From Clostridium jeddahitimonense (GTDB taxonomy: Bacteria > Bacillota > Clostridia > Clostridiales > Clostridiaceae), in contig LM994670.1 of assembly GCA_000753455.2 (NCBI GenBank), positions 1,964,163-2,028,162 of the forward strand: a stretch of DNA of 64,000 bases. Reading direction: 5' to 3'. The notes below the pieces were generated by a model. That model was not told the DNA's origin and made no database searches. It saw nothing but the letters and a program-made list of their open reading frames with translations. A program made the translations under genes and the position numbers. Positions 1 to 9,800 of the stretch are shown here, piece after piece. Positions within the stretch are counted from its first letter, which is position 1. Every line of letters begins with the position of its first letter.

Positions 1-238
1 TTATATTATCTTCTATTAACTTATCTTTAAGAATTACACCATTTTCATCATTTCCTATCTTTGAAATCATGTAAACTTCTGCTCCACATCTTTTAGCTGC
101 AACTGCTTGATTTGCCCCTTTTCCTCCAGGTATCTTTTCAAAAGAATTAGCTAAAATTGTCTCACCAACTCTAGGTGTATTATTTACCCCTATAACTAAG
201 TCCATATTCATACTTCCTAGTATGCAAACTTTATTCAT
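1..238 (-). CDS. rbsK: Ribokinase-like PfkB sugar kinase, N-terminal part (cut by window edge)
   Basis: Reading the minus strand from an ATG at 238 gives 79 codons before the window ends. The product begins MNKVCILGSMNMDLV and continues through TPRVGET and PGGKGANQAVAAKR, the N-terminal signature of the PfkB family ribokinases, which phosphorylate ribose with ATP. The first G-S-M-N-M-D turn and the GGKGANQA segment form the sugar pocket in ribokinase. An AAGGAG site lies a few bases upstream. The C-terminal ATP-binding half is outside the window, so related sugar kinases of the family cannot be excluded. It is transcribed away from the sensor kinase terminator at 414-441. Confidence 0.8.
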   Translation of the reverse strand, partial: MNKVCILGSMNMDLVIGVNNTPRVGETILANSFEKIPGGKGANQAVAAKRCGAEVYMISKIGNDENGVILKDKLIEDNI

Positions 239-413
239 AATTTTCTCCTTTATATCATTAGTTAATCTAAACTCCTCTTCATATATTTATTGTAAATAAA
301 TATTGCTTATAATTCCACTATTTATACTATTTTAATTAATATTAATTCTCTTTAGAAACTTATGGTACATAAAATATTTTCTACTTTTGATGAAGCTATT
401 TTATATAAATAAA

Positions 414-441
414 GGAGCCGTTACTTTTACGTAATAGCTCC
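414..441 (-). terminator. Rho-independent terminator of the sensor kinase
   Basis: On the minus strand GGAGC...GCTCC arms (with inner TTAC/GTAA pairing) are followed by TTTATTTATA. It sits 16 bases after the kinase stop codon at 457. Confidence 0.7.
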
Positions 442-456
442 AAAACTTATTATTTT

Positions 457-2445
457 TTATGTATTCAATATTTCATAAATATCAGACAACTCTACTTCAG
501 TATTATATGTATCATTATCATATAATTTCATCTCGGAATTATGTATAATCTTATTTGGTAATAATATTGTAAATATGCTACCTTCATGCTCCTTACTATC
601 TACCAAAACTTGTCCACCATGAAGGTTAACCATGGCTTTAACTATACTAAGGCCAATCCCACTACCTTCATTCATACGATTAAATGATTTATCGACTTGA
701 ACAAATCTATCAAATATAAACTCCTTACTATTATCATCTATCCCTATTCCTTCATCGATCACTTCAATTTTAACGACTTTACTTTCTACCACTACATTAA
801 CGTATATATTTTTATTTTCTTCAGAAAACTTTATCGCATTAGATAGTAAGTTAAGTATTGCTCTTTCAATCATTGAAGGGTCACATTTAATTATATGTTC
901 TTCTATATTAGTATCGAATTGCACATTTATAGATTTTGACAAAGCATAATTAACAACTGATAACGTAACTTCTTCTACCAAAAACACTATATCATAATTT
1001 CCAAAATTAGCTTCCAAAATGCCCATATCTATTTTAGACACATCCATTATATTATTTATTAGTCTTAACATTCTTTTGCAATTTGTATGTAAACTCATAT
1101 TATACTTTTTATAAATTGATTTGAAACTTGAACATTCATTATCAGCCGCTTTATCTAATAATTGGACAGTTGAATAAAAAATATTTAAAGGAGTTTTTAA
1201 CTCATGAGACATATTTGCTATAAATTCACTTTTTTCTTTATCATAAATTTTAAGTTTTTCTAACTCTAACTCGGTTTTTATTTCCTCTGAAATATCCATA
1301 TAAGATACAGCAATTTCTTTACTATCTCTAAATTCACTAATTAATTGTGCTGTACAATCAATAGTTTTATTTTCTTCTTCAATTTTTATAATTCCTCTCC
1401 AAACTCCAGTTTCATTTAATGCCTTAAGTATCTCATCTCTTTTACCACTCTCATACATTCTAGTTTTTAATATAGCATCAAAATAATTATTAGGTACATC
1501 ATAGGTTCCAAAATAAAACTCTCTTACTTTTTTATTTGTATATAAAACTTTGCCTTCATCAGTGCATATAAACATACAGGTATGCTTATTATTATCTGTT
1601 AAATTGTAAAAGACACTTAAATTATTATTTAACACTTTATTTTTACTAATATATAAATATAATTCTATAAAGCTTCCTACAATTATAATACAAAAACATA
1701 TATATGTTATAGCAACAGACATTAGTTTTACGTAAAATGATGGTGTTGTTATTCCATATATTGCATACATAGCTTTTAAGGCAAGCATAAATATACTTGA
1801 ACTTAAAACAACATATAAATACTCTTTTTCCTTTAGTCCTGAAATAAATAACTTTACTGAAACCACGCTATATACTACAGTTAAGAACATATTATAAATT
1901 ATGAAAAAGTTATTACTATTGTATATTATAGAACTATTATATTTATGTTCTATAATCCCAAGCAATAAAGTATATAATAAAACAAATATAATTGATGACC
2001 TTTTATTATTTACAATTACTGATCTCGCTTTAGATTTAGGCGAAATAGTAATAATAAGTAAAAACATTCTCAACAAGGATGTTGATACTACTATATAATT
2101 TGAAAGTTTTATTTCTTCATAATAAAAAGTAAGATAATCTATTTGTCCTAATAATATTCCTATAGCTAATGCCAAATACATTAATGATATAATAAATATA
2201 TTATCTTTCTTTAACCTATTATATGATATTACACAGCTAATAAAGGCTAATAATGATAATATAATATTAAATGTTTTAATAAAGGTTAATGTTGATTCTA
2301 GATAAGTGAAGTCATTATTTTTATTAATCGTAATAGTGCCGATTAATATACTTAATATTATCACCGTAACTATAACTATACAGATAAAAAGTTTATTTTC
2401 TTTTTCTGCTAAGTATCTATTTTTCGAACTTTGTTTTAATACCAT
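457..2445 (-). CDS. Membrane sensor histidine kinase (7-TM-like sensor, PAS, HisKA, HATPase)
   Basis: The protein has 662 residues. Residues about 18-265 are a run of seven or eight hydrophobic segments, resembling a MASE3-type membrane sensor. A PAS-like region follows at about 285-390 (FICTDEGKVLYTNKK). The HisKA box is FIANMSHELKTPLN with the phospho-accepting His near 414. The ATPase domain shows the N box (ILNLLSNAIKFS), G1 (DEGIGI) and G2 (GSGIGLSIVK). No response regulator is adjacent, so it is an orphan kinase. In clostridia orphan kinases of this general build often feed Spo0A; that role here is only inference. The signal sensed cannot be read from the sequence. It is monocistronic, closed by a terminator directly downstream. 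Confidence 0.88.
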   Translation of the reverse strand: MVLKQSSKNRYLAEKENKLFICIVIVTVIILSILIGTITINKNNDFTYLESTLTFIKTFNIILSLLAFISCVISYNRLKKDNIFIISLMYLALAIGILLGQIDYLTFYYEEIKLSNYIVVSTSLLRMFLLIITISPKSKARSVIVNNKRSSIIFVLLYTLLLGIIEHKYNSSIIYNSNNFFIIYNMFLTVVYSVVSVKLFISGLKEKEYLYVVLSSSIFMLALKAMYAIYGITTPSFYVKLMSVAITYICFCIIIVGSFIELYLYISKNKVLNNNLSVFYNLTDNNKHTCMFICTDEGKVLYTNKKVREFYFGTYDVPNNYFDAILKTRMYESGKRDEILKALNETGVWRGIIKIEEENKTIDCTAQLISEFRDSKEIAVSYMDISEEIKTELELEKLKIYDKEKSEFIANMSHELKTPLNIFYSTVQLLDKAADNECSSFKSIYKKYNMSLHTNCKRMLRLINNIMDVSKIDMGILEANFGNYDIVFLVEEVTLSVVNYALSKSINVQFDTNIEEHIIKCDPSMIERAILNLLSNAIKFSEENKNIYVNVVVESKVVKIEVIDEGIGIDDNSKEFIFDRFVQVDKSFNRMNEGSGIGLSIVKAMVNLHGGQVLVDSKEHEGSIFTILLPNKIIHNSEMKLYDNDTYNTEVELSDIYEILNT

Positions 2446-2585
2446 TCTCTCTACACCCTACTTTATATATTAAACTAATCTTACTTATTTTCTTTTTATT
2501 TACAAAGTTTCATACAACTTTTCTATTATATTACAATAATTTGTAATGTCAAGCAATATTTAAACTGTTAAATTGACTAAAAATA

Positions 2586-2614
2586 ACCACTCATTAATAA
2601 GATTATTGAGTGGT
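2586..2614 (-). terminator. Terminator of the amidohydrolase gene
   Basis: ACCACTCA and TGAGTGGT arms enclose a short AT-rich loop. On the minus strand the hairpin is followed by TATTTTTAG. It lies about 30 bases past the stop at 2643. Confidence 0.7.
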
Positions 2615-2642
2615 TTAATTACTTTCATTAAATTTTTATATA

Positions 2643-4004
2643 TTAAATCTTATTAATTAACTTTTCTATAGATTTGTTAGCATAATAAGATAAATTTTCT
2701 TCATCTAAACTTACTAATTTTCCATCCTTTATAACAATTTTACCATTAGCTATTGTGTAATCCACAGAGTTTTTAAATCCAACAGTTCCTAAAATTGATT
2801 TTGGATCATATCCAGTTCCAACAAGCTCTATCCTATTTTTATTTATCATAAATAAATCTGCGGCTTTTCCTATTGATATTTCCCCAATATCATCCCTTCC
2901 TAAAACCTTTGCTCCACCTTTTGTAGCTAATTTTAATATATCATACGCAGTTGGTGCATTATTACTTGCTTGTAATCTATGCAATAAATAACATACCCTT
3001 AGTTCCTCTAAAAGATTAGAACCATCATTACTAGCACTTCCATCTACAGCTAAACCCACTGGAATATCTAATTTAATCATATCAGGTATTCTTGCTATAC
3101 CTGATGAAAGCTTCATATTGGATATAGGACAATGAGCTATACCAGTTCTTGTTTTAGATAATAGATTTAATTCTTCATCATTAAAGTGTATACCATGCGC
3201 AAACCATACATCTTCGCCTATCCAACCTAAGCTTTCCATATACTTTAATGGTCTCATATTAACCTTTTCTAAAGTAAATCTTTCTTCATCTTTTGTTTCA
3301 GCTAAATGAGTGTGAAGCCTTACCCCTAATTTTCTCGCTAATTTTGCTGATTCTTTCATAAGCTCTGCTGTAACACTAAATGGAGAACAAGGAGCTAATG
3401 CTACTCTTCTCATGGAATACTCACTATTATCGTTATATTTTTTTACCACTCTTTCAGAATCATATAAGATCTTATCAATGCTTTGCACAACAGAGTCTGG
3501 AGGTAATCCTCCATCCTTTTTACTTAATGACATACTTCCTCTAGATGCGTGCATTCTTATTCCTAATAAACTTGCAGCATCAAATTGAGTATCTATTAAT
3601 GTATCTTCAGCACTTTGTGGAAATACATAATGATGATCAAAGCATGTTGTACAACCACCTTTTAAAAGTTCTCCCATCCCAACTAAGGAGCTATAATATA
3701 TAACTTCACTATCTATCCCTTTCCATATCTCATATAAAGTACATAGCCAAGGAAATAACTCCATTTTCTGTACTTGTGGTAAGTTTCTTGTAAAGGTTTG
3801 ATATAAATGGTGATGAGTATTTATAAGACCTGGATAAACATATAGATGTCTTCCATCTATAACTTCATCAGCATCATATATGTTATTATCTATACTTTTA
3901 ATTACACCATTCTCAATAAAAATATTTATATTTTCAAAAACGTTTTCATTTTCATCACATGTAATAAGCGAATCAATATTCTTAATTAATATTGTATTAG
4001 CCAT
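2643..4004 (-). CDS. Amidohydrolase, 8-oxoguanine deaminase / hydroxyatrazine hydrolase type
   Basis: This 453-residue protein is a full-length cyclic-amidine deaminase of the ATZ/TRZ amidohydrolase family. Metal ligands are visible: H64 and H66 in NTHHHLYQT, H231/H233 and E236 in HTHLAETK, H270 in AHGIHF, and D321 in AVDGSASND. The NTHHHLYQTFTRNLP segment matches the subgroup known for deamination of 8-oxoguanine and of hydroxylated triazines, so a role in salvage or cleaning of oxidised purines is likely. Guanine or cytosine deaminase activity is less likely but cannot be excluded by eye. The start has an AGGGGTG site. The upstream neighbour on the same strand, AIM24, is separated by its own hairpin, so this gene is probably transcribed alone. 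Confidence 0.82.
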   Translation of the reverse strand: MANTILIKNIDSLITCDENENVFENINIFIENGVIKSIDNNIYDADEVIDGRHLYVYPGLINTHHHLYQTFTRNLPQVQKMELFPWLCTLYEIWKGIDSEVIYYSSLVGMGELLKGGCTTCFDHHYVFPQSAEDTLIDTQFDAASLLGIRMHASRGSMSLSKKDGGLPPDSVVQSIDKILYDSERVVKKYNDNSEYSMRRVALAPCSPFSVTAELMKESAKLARKLGVRLHTHLAETKDEERFTLEKVNMRPLKYMESLGWIGEDVWFAHGIHFNDEELNLLSKTRTGIAHCPISNMKLSSGIARIPDMIKLDIPVGLAVDGSASNDGSNLLEELRVCYLLHRLQASNNAPTAYDILKLATKGGAKVLGRDDIGEISIGKAADLFMINKNRIELVGTGYDPKSILGTVGFKNSVDYTIANGKIVIKDGKLVSLDEENLSYYANKSIEKLINKI

Positions 4005-4067
4005 TTAATCACCCCTTCTCAGTACTATAATCCCTTTTTAAAATTTACCTATTATAATATAAAAATA

Positions 4068-4110
4068 AAAGTTCACTTTAATATCAACATATGATATTAA
4101 AATGAACTTT
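4068..4110 (-). terminator. Hairpin between the AIM24 gene and the amidohydrolase
   Basis: Nineteen-base arms AAAGTTCACTTTAATATCA and TGATATTAAAATGAACTTT form a long stem with one mismatch. On the minus strand it is followed by TATTTTTATATT, so it should end the AIM24 transcript. Confidence 0.7.
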
Positions 4111-4169
4111 ATGTTACTAAATATTTCTCTATTACTTTTCGTTGTTATTATATCTTTATACCGTTGTTT

Positions 4170-4961
4170 TTAATTTTCAAATAAATTGCTTATTCCACCA
4201 AGTATGCTTCCTTCGTCTTTAGTTCTTCCTGCTAACTGTGGAGCCGCTGATATAACTCTATCTGCGAGTTTACTAAATGGTAAACTTTGAATCCATACAT
4301 CTCCTGGGCCTGTTAATGTAGCAAAGAATAATCCTTCACCACCAAAAACTGTATTTTTAATGCCACCTACAAATTGAATATCATAACTCACATTTTTAGT
4401 CATAGCCACTAAGCATCCAGTATCTATTTTTAGGGTCTGTCCTGGCATTAATGTTCTTCTAACAATAGTACCTCCACCATGAATAAAAGCTAATCCATTA
4501 CCTTCAAGCTTTTGAAGTATAAAACCTTCACCACCAAAGAAACCTGCTCCAATCCTTTTAGTAAAAGCAATTCCTAAACTAATTCCCTTTGCACAACATA
4601 AGAATGCATCCTTTTGACAAATTAATGAACCTCCTAAGGCACCTATGTCCATTGGTAATATCTTTCCAGGATATGGTGCAGCAAAAGCAACACTTTCTCT
4701 ACCATATCCTGAATTAGTGAAGGCTGTCATAAATAAGCTTTCACCTGTTATCACTCTCTTAGCAGCTCCTCCTAGCTTCCCAAAGAGCCCTCCGCTTTTA
4801 CTCTTTTCGCTACCATCTCCAAATATAGTCTCCATAGTTATGCTATTATCCATCATCATCATTGCCCCTGCTTCAGCTACGACAGTTTCTTTCGGATCTA
4901 AAACTATTTCTACAAATTGCATCTCATTACCGTGAATCTTATAATCAATTTCATGTACCAT
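4170..4961 (-). CDS. AIM24 / TIGR00266 family protein
   Basis: A 263-residue protein with the Gly-rich beta-repeat texture of the TIGR00266/AIM24 family: AGAMMMMDNSI, GGLFGKLGGAAKR, GGEGFILQKLEGNG, GGGTI, FGGEGLFFATLTGPG. The family folds as a trefoil of beta-strands; its molecular role in bacteria is not settled. No signal peptide or membrane segment is seen. The start has AAGGAG six bases upstream. It is flanked by its own terminator at 4068-4110. A second, diverged AIM24-like protein is encoded at 56128-56883. Confidence 0.85.
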   Translation of the reverse strand: MVHEIDYKIHGNEMQFVEIVLDPKETVVAEAGAMMMMDNSITMETIFGDGSEKSKSGGLFGKLGGAAKRVITGESLFMTAFTNSGYGRESVAFAAPYPGKILPMDIGALGGSLICQKDAFLCCAKGISLGIAFTKRIGAGFFGGEGFILQKLEGNGLAFIHGGGTIVRRTLMPGQTLKIDTGCLVAMTKNVSYDIQFVGGIKNTVFGGEGLFFATLTGPGDVWIQSLPFSKLADRVISAAPQLAGRTKDEGSILGGISNLFEN

Positions 4962-5240
4962 TTAACTACTCCTTAACATAATTATTTACTGTAAAAGTAC
5001 ATATCTATGTATTTATATTCTACAATATAGTTCTTTATCATTCTATATAATTATTTAATGTATCTAAATATCAATATTCAACTTCCATTATTTTAGAAAA
5101 ACTCAAACCAATATATACTTTCTTATATTTATTTTTAAAAATACTTTTTTTCTACACTTTTTTTATATTATTTCATAGTATAAATTATAACTATTTTTTA
5201 TAAAAATGTTTACTATATTTTAACTTAGGAGGAAATTAAT

Positions 5241-5831
5241 ATGTTTGATTATCGTGATACTTTAGGTGATGATTGTTGTGGTTGCTCAGATTGTTCAGAT
5301 TTCTCTGACTTCTCAACTTATGACAACTATAATGATGAATGTAACAGTTGTGAGGATATACTAAATACTAACTTTGCTAGTGATTGTTCCAATAACTCTA
5401 ACTTTAATGTTGATTTAAGAACTGAACTAATTATAAAAGAATCACCACAAACTATCTGTAATGTTTTACAAGAGCTTTGTAATCAAAAAATTAAAATTGA
5501 TGGTTTTTCAATTCAAGCAATATGCAATCATTGCTCAATATTTAGATTTGTTGTAGGAGCCGATGATTGTCAAAAACTTACTGATATTCAAGTAGCTAAA
5601 TCTATACTATCAACTCTTGATATTAGCTTTTTAGAAGATGCAATTTTCAAGGTAACTTCTGGAAGAAATTCAAGAGCTACTTTGCCAAATCTTTATTGTG
5701 CATTACAAAGAAATGTAACTGTTAATGCTTCATATCCATCAACAACCGACGGTTTATATTTTCAAGCTGAGCCAATTGATGAAGCACTTAACACATTAAA
5801 AGTTTCAAATTGTGCTAAATGTACAAGGTAA
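5241..5831 (+). CDS. Unrecognised protein with Cys/Asp/Ser-rich N-terminus
   Basis: I do not recognise this 196-residue protein. Residues 1-55 are strikingly rich in Asp, Ser, Asn and Cys (DDCCGCSDCSDFSDFS, NDECNSCEDIL), about eight cysteines in paired or spaced form. From about 60 on the protein is ordinary and folded-looking, with IKIDGFSIQAICNHCSIFRFVVG, a helix-forming stretch and a further beta segment; the pattern is loosely reminiscent of a small alpha/beta ligand-binding domain. It ends in CAKCTR. There is no signal peptide. An AGGAGG site sits eight bases before ATG. It stands alone on the plus strand with long AT-rich flanks. Cys-rich ends occur in spore-coat and exosporium proteins, so a sporulation role is possible but unproven. 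Confidence 0.75.
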   Translation: MFDYRDTLGDDCCGCSDCSDFSDFSTYDNYNDECNSCEDILNTNFASDCSNNSNFNVDLRTELIIKESPQTICNVLQELCNQKIKIDGFSIQAICNHCSIFRFVVGADDCQKLTDIQVAKSILSTLDISFLEDAIFKVTSGRNSRATLPNLYCALQRNVTVNASYPSTTDGLYFQAEPIDEALNTLKVSNCAKCTR

Positions 5832-5869
5832 CTAAATTATATTAATGATAATATAATTTATAATTTTGT

Positions 5870-5900
5870 AGAAAGAAGCTAAATATATTAGTTTCTTTCT
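5870..5900 (+). terminator. Hairpin after the Cys-rich protein gene
   Basis: Arms AGAAAGAAGCTAA and TTAGTTTCTTTCT (one G-T pair) form a 13-base stem about 40 bases after the stop. The trailing T run is weak (GCAATATTT). Confidence 0.5.
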
Positions 5901-6022
5901 GCAATATTTAAAATAGATAATAGCTGACATCATAAATAAAGTTCCTTTAGTTAGCTCATTAGTTGAGCTCTCCCAATTTAGTAAAAAATCCTCCAATTAT
6001 ACTTTTATCAATAATTTTCATA

Positions 6023-6763
6023 TTAATATTTATAATGAATAACATCGCTATACTCTTTATATATTTTTTTGTTTAATTCATCTCCACCATCAAGATTTGC
6101 ACTATAAAATATAGGGGGTTTGCTAACTCCTTTATATATTAACTGTTGAGTTACCTCAGCCACAATTGAGTTGATGATAAGTGCACCAATTACAGTTGAT
6201 GATGGAGCAACCTTCTGTTCTATTCCATCTATTTCAATACATGCGTCACCTATATCTCCATGATTATCTATTACGATATCAGAAATTTCATATAGATTTT
6301 TTCCTAATGGATGTCTTGACGATACTGTTTTGGAATATTCTACATTTGTAATACTGATAACCGCAATATTTCTTTTTTTAGCCTCCAATGCTAGCTCTAT
6401 ACTTACAGGATTTCTTCCTGATACCGAATGAACAACTAGTATATCCCCAGATTTTATTGGTACTTTTTCAAAAATATTAGTTCCATATCCAATAAGTCTT
6501 TCCATTTTACTTGTGAAAGTAATTGGAGAATTATCTAACATAAGAGATCTTTCAAATATTGGATTAAAAACTACCAACCCACCAGCCCTATAAAACACTT
6601 CTTCAGTTATAATTCCTGCATGAGTTGCTCCAAAAACAAATATAGATTTTTTATTTAAGATAGTATCTACAAACAAGTCTACAGCTTTATTCATATTTTC
6701 ATTTTCTTCTTTTTCAACTATATCAATTATTTCTCTTATCTTATCAATATACTTAAATCTCAT
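6023..6763 (-). CDS. SIS-domain protein, UPF0309-like (second copy in the locus)
   Basis: A 246-residue cytoplasmic sugar-isomerase-domain protein. The SIS core is seen as FVFGATHAG, GDILVVHSVSGRNPVSIELA and VISITNVEYS, followed by the HPLGKNLYE and GIEQKVAPSS segments that characterise UPF0309 proteins. SIS domains bind phosphosugars, so an isomerase, etherase or deaminase reaction on an imported sugar phosphate is expected. I chose ATG at 6763, which has a GGGTGTGG site and gives exactly the length of the paralogue at 14243-14983; an upstream in-frame ATG at 6814 has no site. It is the last gene of the ABC/kinase locus, 70 bases after the surface phosphohydrolase. Confidence 0.82.
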   Translation of the reverse strand: MRFKYIDKIREIIDIVEKEENENMNKAVDLFVDTILNKKSIFVFGATHAGIITEEVFYRAGGLVVFNPIFERSLMLDNSPITFTSKMERLIGYGTNIFEKVPIKSGDILVVHSVSGRNPVSIELALEAKKRNIAVISITNVEYSKTVSSRHPLGKNLYEISDIVIDNHGDIGDACIEIDGIEQKVAPSSTVIGALIINSIVAEVTQQLIYKGVSKPPIFYSANLDGGDELNKKIYKEYSDVIHYKY

Positions 6764-6798
6764 AATTCCACACCCTATCATATTAAATTTCAAGTAGA

Positions 6799-6823
6799 GG
6801 GACTTAGAAAACATACTAAGCCC
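6799..6823 (-). other. Intercistronic hairpin after the surface phosphohydrolase gene
   Basis: GGGCTTAG and CTAAGTCCC arms on the minus strand lie 13 bases past the stop at 6836. There is no T run, so it may protect mRNA or attenuate rather than fully terminate before the second SIS gene. Confidence 0.45.
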
Positions 6824-6835
6824 TTTATTAAATAT

Positions 6836-9800
6836 TTATGCTATATTCTTTTTATTTACAATAAAGTATCCTGAAGCTACTATAAAAAGTGCTATTATTA
6901 ATACTGTACTGGAACTAATATCACTACCTGTTTGAGGAAGATTATCTCCTTTACTTGAATCACCATTACTATCTACAGTTTCATCAACATTTCCATCACC
7001 GCCTTCACTAGGCCCTCCATTCTCCTGATTATTCTCTTCATTACCTCCACCATTTCCTGGTTCTTCTGTTTCTCCTTCTAAATCTTTAATCTTATTAACA
7101 GCTTCCTCAAGTTTATTATAATTTACTACTAATATCTTATGGTTTTCTGACAGATTATTATATCTATCTACTAATGAATATACTAATTCCTTATGTTTTA
7201 ATTCTATTTTTGCAGGAATTTTATCAATATCTTCTATTAGGCATTTAATCTCTTCTGTAATTGCTTCAACTGCTTCTGAATATGAACGTCCCATAACAGT
7301 TTTTATAGCAAATCTATATTCATTAGAATATTTAATATCTAAAGTTATTTCATATGAATTTCCTTCTTCATTTTTATCAATTCTTTTTGACCAATTTTGT
7401 CCAATTTTATTATCTATTTCATAGATTACATATTCCTTAGCATCTTTTACTCCAGTCCATGTTAATTTAATATTTCCATCTTTTGTTTCTGATAACATAA
7501 AATCTTCTACTTTATTAGGTGCAACATCTGTTCTTTCTATAGCATAAGAATCATATAGTGTATCAGAATTTAATAGATATGACTCTACCTTCAATTCATT
7601 ACCACTAACTTTAATTCCGCTATATACCTGTTCATTAGGTTGTCCAGTTTTCTCAAAATACTGTAGCTGAGCATCTTGATGTTGATCATAATACTTAAAT
7701 CCTGAAGTATTGTTTACTATATACATAGTCCCATTTGGATTAGTTACTTTTCCATCTACTACTTTATCGTTAGTAACATGTCCATTATAGATTTGATGAG
7801 TTCTTGCATATATATGATCATGACCTTGAAGTACTAAATCTATTCCTAATTCATCTATTACAGGTTCTAACATAGGTTTAATTATTTCTACTATATCTTT
7901 ATCCTTTATATGAGACGAAGTACTATACATAGGCTTGTGTAATACAACAATTCTCCACTTTTTATCTGTCGCTATCATATCTCTCTTTAACCAATCAATC
8001 TGTGGTTGAAACATTTCTGCTGATTCTGTCATCTCTGTATTTAACATAGCAAAGTGTACATCATTATAATCAAAAGAATAAACAGAATTATCAGGTGTTG
8101 CCATAACTCCACTTATAGTTGGTAAATTAAAGTGATTGTTAAAACCAGTATTATTTCTTCCTTCATGATTTCCAATTACAGGGGCTATTGGTAAATTTAA
8201 TAATGACTTTTTAGCCTTTTCAAAATAATGAATCCATTCTTGTTCATTATTTGGTACATTTAAACCTGCATCAACCATATCTCCAGCCATTACAAGAAAT
8301 TTCGAATCTTCGAACTTACTAATAGCAGCTTCTAAAGTTTCTGACCAAACATCATAATCTCCTTCATTTTTTCCTTGAGAATCAGTTAAATATACAAATG
8401 AGAAGTCTCCTTGACTTGATGTAGTAAAGCTTCCAACCTCACTCCATGTAGTTCCATCTCCAACTTTATAAAAATATTTAGTTCCTGGCTTTAAATTATT
8501 AGCTATAACTTTATGACTTTCATAAACAACATTATCACCATTAAGCTTAACTCCTATAGTGGTACATATTCCATTAAAATTTGTAGCATTAGAAAAATCT
8601 GATTCTTCACCTTTTGCTTCAACAACTTGCACTACTGTTCCTTTTATATCTTTATCAGTATACCAAGCAAATCCCATAGAATTTTCAGTATCTCCATTTG
8701 GAGTCATTACAACTGTAAACGGATCTCCCGTTTTAATAGTATCTTCTACTTGCTCTTCATTGTTATAAAAATCTATTTTATCTAAATTAACTTTTGCTGA
8801 TCCTCTTCTTGATTCAAAGACAAATTTAACTGAATCGCCTTTATTTAAGTCTATATTAATAGTTTTACCTTCATATTTATTTTCAGTTTCTGTCTCTGGG
8901 AAATATATATCTCTTACAATTTTATCATTTACATATAACACTAACTTTCCATCATTTTCAGCTGAATAATTTACTTCCATCTTTGTAGCTTCAGGTACAT
9001 TAATAAACTCTACAAAGGATCCCTCACTATTAATACCTGTAATTGCCATTCCGTTTGAAGCATTTTCATCAAAATACTTATTAGCAGCTCCATTTACTGT
9101 AGCTGATTCTGCTTCAATAGCTTGGATGTATTCATCTTTAATTTTGGGAGTGTTTAATGCTCCGTAAATAATATTCCCTGTTGAGTCTAATGGATAATTT
9201 AAACCTAAAAGTTCTGACATTGTAGCAGCGAAATCTGTATTATATATTTTTTCAGTATATACTTCTCCCTTTTTAACTCCATTCCCCCACATAAATGAAC
9301 CTATATGTTGAGCTTCGTCCTCCAAACTATCATGTTGGCCTCTAGCTGTTAATCCCGTAACTGTTGGTCCATGGAAATGATACGGTGTTTTAGGTGATAC
9401 TATCAGGTCTGCAAATCCTTTGCTTACTCCCCTTGATTCTATCTCATTAGGAAGCATTACTTCTCCAATATAATTTTTAACCTTTAGAACTTCTAATATT
9501 TTGGTGTTCTTTTCTGCTATTATTTCATCATTAAACTCACCTACATAAGATATTTGGGCTTGTAAGCCTACTGTTACTATGGCTATATCTGTTCCCTCTG
9601 AAGGCACTGCTATTTGGCTTGGATGTAGAAATTCACACTTATAACCTTCACCTAAAGATTCAATAGCACTCATTAAATCTAATAATTTACTCTTTGTACT
9701 ATCGTCACCCAAAGAATTTTGTGCTCCAAAGTTAGCCATACCATGATCTGCAGTTAAAACGAAACTCATTTTGTGATATATTCCAGCATCTTTGCAGGCT

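Noticed and set aside
1901-2098. Plus-strand open frame opposite the sensor kinase membrane region
   Set aside because: It mirrors hydrophobic codons of the kinase and has no start signal.
4645-4935. Plus-strand open frame opposite the AIM24 gene
   Set aside because: No ribosome binding site; composition is the mirror of the real minus-strand gene.
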